DNA from: Bacillota bacterium
GTDB taxonomy: Bacteria > Bacillota > Desulfitobacteriia > Desulfitobacteriales > JAJXUE01
NCBI GenBank assembly: GCA_021786555.1
Contig: JAJYNB010000312.1
Span: forward strand, 1 to 22,907
Reading direction: 5' to 3'
DNA: 22,907 bases
Part shown: positions 21,581 through 22,907 of the stretch, in pieces
Numbering within the stretch: position 1 is the stretch's first letter
Layout: each line of letters begins with the position of its first letter
Position numbers and translations under genes: made by a program
Notes under the pieces: model-generated
What the model saw: only the letters and a program-made list of their open reading frames with translations
Databases searched by the model: none
Told to the model about the DNA's origin: nothing

Positions 21581-22907
21581 CTACATTTCTGTAAGCATGG
21601 GTTTATCGCCATGGGGCACGGTTTTGGCACCGGTTTTACGGATCAGCAGGCTCAGGGGAACACCCACCAGGCAAACGAAGCCCGCGACCATAAAAGTGTC
21701 GCCCAAAGCCGAAGACATGGCCTGCTTCATGATCTGGCTGAATATTTGAGCCATAACTGCGACTTTTGATGCTGCAGGACTGAGGCCGGCCTGGGCCAGA
21801 GCCCCCTGGAGCATGGCTTGTTTTTGAGCTATCTGAGGAGAGGTCAGATTGACAACCTCGCTCAAGCGTTCAGCGTGGAAGGTTTGCCTGTGCTGCAGGA
21901 TGGTGGTGAGAACAGCGATACCTAAAGATCCGTTAACCTGACGGATGGTGTTATTGAGAGCTGATGCCCTGCCAATGAGGGCGGGGGGGATGGCATTCAT
22001 TCCGGCGGTTTGCACGGGCATCATGGACAAACCCATGCCCACACCACGCAGGATCATCAGCAGCATGATCTCGGAATAAGGTGTGTCCAAGGTAAGCCTG
22101 CTCAACAGAAAAGTACCGATGGTGAGAATGCTGAGTCCGGATAGGGTCAGCCCGCGGGCGCCAAACCTGTCAAACAACCGGCCGCTGACGGGCATCATAA
22201 AGGCGGTGGCCAGGGCTGAGGGTAACATCAGTAGGCCTGTCTGCATAGCGGTATAACCTCTCAGGCTTTCCATATATAAAGGCATGAGAAAAATGCCGCC
22301 GAAGAGGCCGATCGTAGTAATGGTGCTAATCAACAGGCTCAAGGTATAGGGGAATTTCTTCAAAACCCGCAAATCCAGGAGGGGTTCCGGGTGGCTTAAC
22401 TCGATAAGGACGAAACCTGTCAGAGAAAGTATAGAGACAATCAGCAAACCAATAACATAGGGAGAAGACCAACCCAAGTCGTTTACCTTGTCCAGGGACA
22501 GAAGGAGTGTAAACAGGCCAAGGGCACAGGTGACCGCACCCCAAAGATCGAATTTGGAGTGGGGCATCAGGGGAGTTTCCTTCAGAATGATGGCAGCTAA
22601 AGTAATACCTACAACCCCTACGGGAATATTGACCGTAAATATCAGCCGCCAGTCCAGATACTGGACAATATAGCCGCTTAAAGTGGGACCAATGGCCGGG
22701 GCGGCCATAGCCGCAATGCCCCAGATTCCCAAGGCCATACCGCGCTTTTCTATGGGGACGATGCGGAAAATCATGGACATGCCCACCGGCATGATCATGC
22801 CGCCGCCGATGGCCTGAAGCACTCGGGCGGCTACAAGCGACTCAGTGCTCCAGGACATGCCGCATAGGGCCGAACCTAAGGTAAACGCGGTGAGGGAAAA
22901 GATATAG
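21581..22907 (-). CDS. emrB: EmrB/DHA2-family drug:proton antiporter, N-terminus cut by the window edge
   Basis: The frame stays open to the right edge and shows 441 residues and the stop. The part beyond the first in-window ATG (22858) reads YIFSLTAFTLGSALCG, which matches the EmrB family, so the real start lies outside. Diagnostic features are SLVAARVLQAIGGGMIMPVGMSMIF (motif of helix 4-5), GPTLSGYIVQYLDWRLIFTVNIPVGV (motif C and helix 6 start) and VNGSLGIAVLTTIL near the C-terminus. DHA2 exporters have 14 membrane segments and expel hydrophobic drugs in exchange for protons. Here the transporter gene precedes its adaptor gene, the reverse of the E. coli emrAB order. Confidence 0.93.
   Translation of the reverse strand, partial: YIFSLTAFTLGSALCGMSWSTESLVAARVLQAIGGGMIMPVGMSMIFRIVPIEKRGMALGIWGIAAMAAPAIGPTLSGYIVQYLDWRLIFTVNIPVGVVGITLAAIILKETPLMPHSKFDLWGAVTCALGLFTLLLSLDKVNDLGWSSPYVIGLLIVSILSLTGFVLIELSHPEPLLDLRVLKKFPYTLSLLISTITTIGLFGGIFLMPLYMESLRGYTAMQTGLLMLPSALATAFMMPVSGRLFDRFGARGLTLSGLSILTIGTFLLSRLTLDTPYSEIMLLMILRGVGMGLSMMPVQTAGMNAIPPALIGRASALNNTIRQVNGSLGIAVLTTILQHRQTFHAERLSEVVNLTSPQIAQKQAMLQGALAQAGLSPAASKVAVMAQIFSQIMKQAMSSALGDTFMVAGFVCLVGVPLSLLIRKTGAKTVPHGDKPMLTEM

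Overview
The window looks like chromosome from a bacterium of the Firmicutes, probably a clostridial or Peptococcaceae-type anaerobe. The grounds are strong AGGAGG-type ribosome binding sites, frequent GTG and TTG starts, a type III glutamine synthetase, a complete liv-type ABC operon, and intergenic heptanucleotide repeats. The genus cannot be fixed from sequence alone. There are no rRNA, tRNA, CRISPR, phage or transposase genes.

Left part (1-5666). The 5' end of an unrecognised membrane-anchored or secreted protein runs off the left edge on the minus strand. A LysR regulator (minus) is divergent from a plus-strand unit: CaiB/BaiF class III CoA-transferase, MFS anion:cation-symporter-type carrier, and C45-family Ntn amidase/acyltransferase. 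This reads as a small regulated route for import, amide cleavage and CoA activation of an unknown organic acid or N-acyl compound. The LysR and CoA-transferase genes are clearly more AT-rich than the rest.

Centre-left (5667-10523). A structured leader precedes a five-gene liv-type ABC importer: lipoprotein binding protein, two permeases and two ATPases. A GC-rich hairpin separates the binding protein gene from the rest, and a hairpin ends the operon.

Centre (10524-14811). A 317-bp non-coding block carries nested palindromes, followed by plsC on the minus strand. Then come a zinc alcohol dehydrogenase, a cupin, and a second zinc alcohol dehydrogenase whose ribosome binding site directly abuts a 27-copy heptanucleotide array.

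Centre-right (14812-17107). PAS-GGDEF diguanylate cyclase, PAP2 phosphatase and DedA protein are tightly spaced. The last two fit undecaprenyl-phosphate recycling, which suggests a link between c-di-GMP and envelope lipid carriers.

Right part (17108-22907). Type III glutamine synthetase (terminator), a DoxX-like membrane protein (terminator), a GGAGTCA repeat block, and on the minus strand an EmrB-type exporter (cut by the right edge) followed by its EmrA-type adaptor.

The most unusual features are the two kinds of heptanucleotide repeat: the RGTYCGA array at 13577-13766 and three GGAGTCA inverted elements near 10581, 12900 and 20150. Next are the unassigned CoA-transferase/C45 cluster and the diguanylate cyclase-PAP2-DedA unit.
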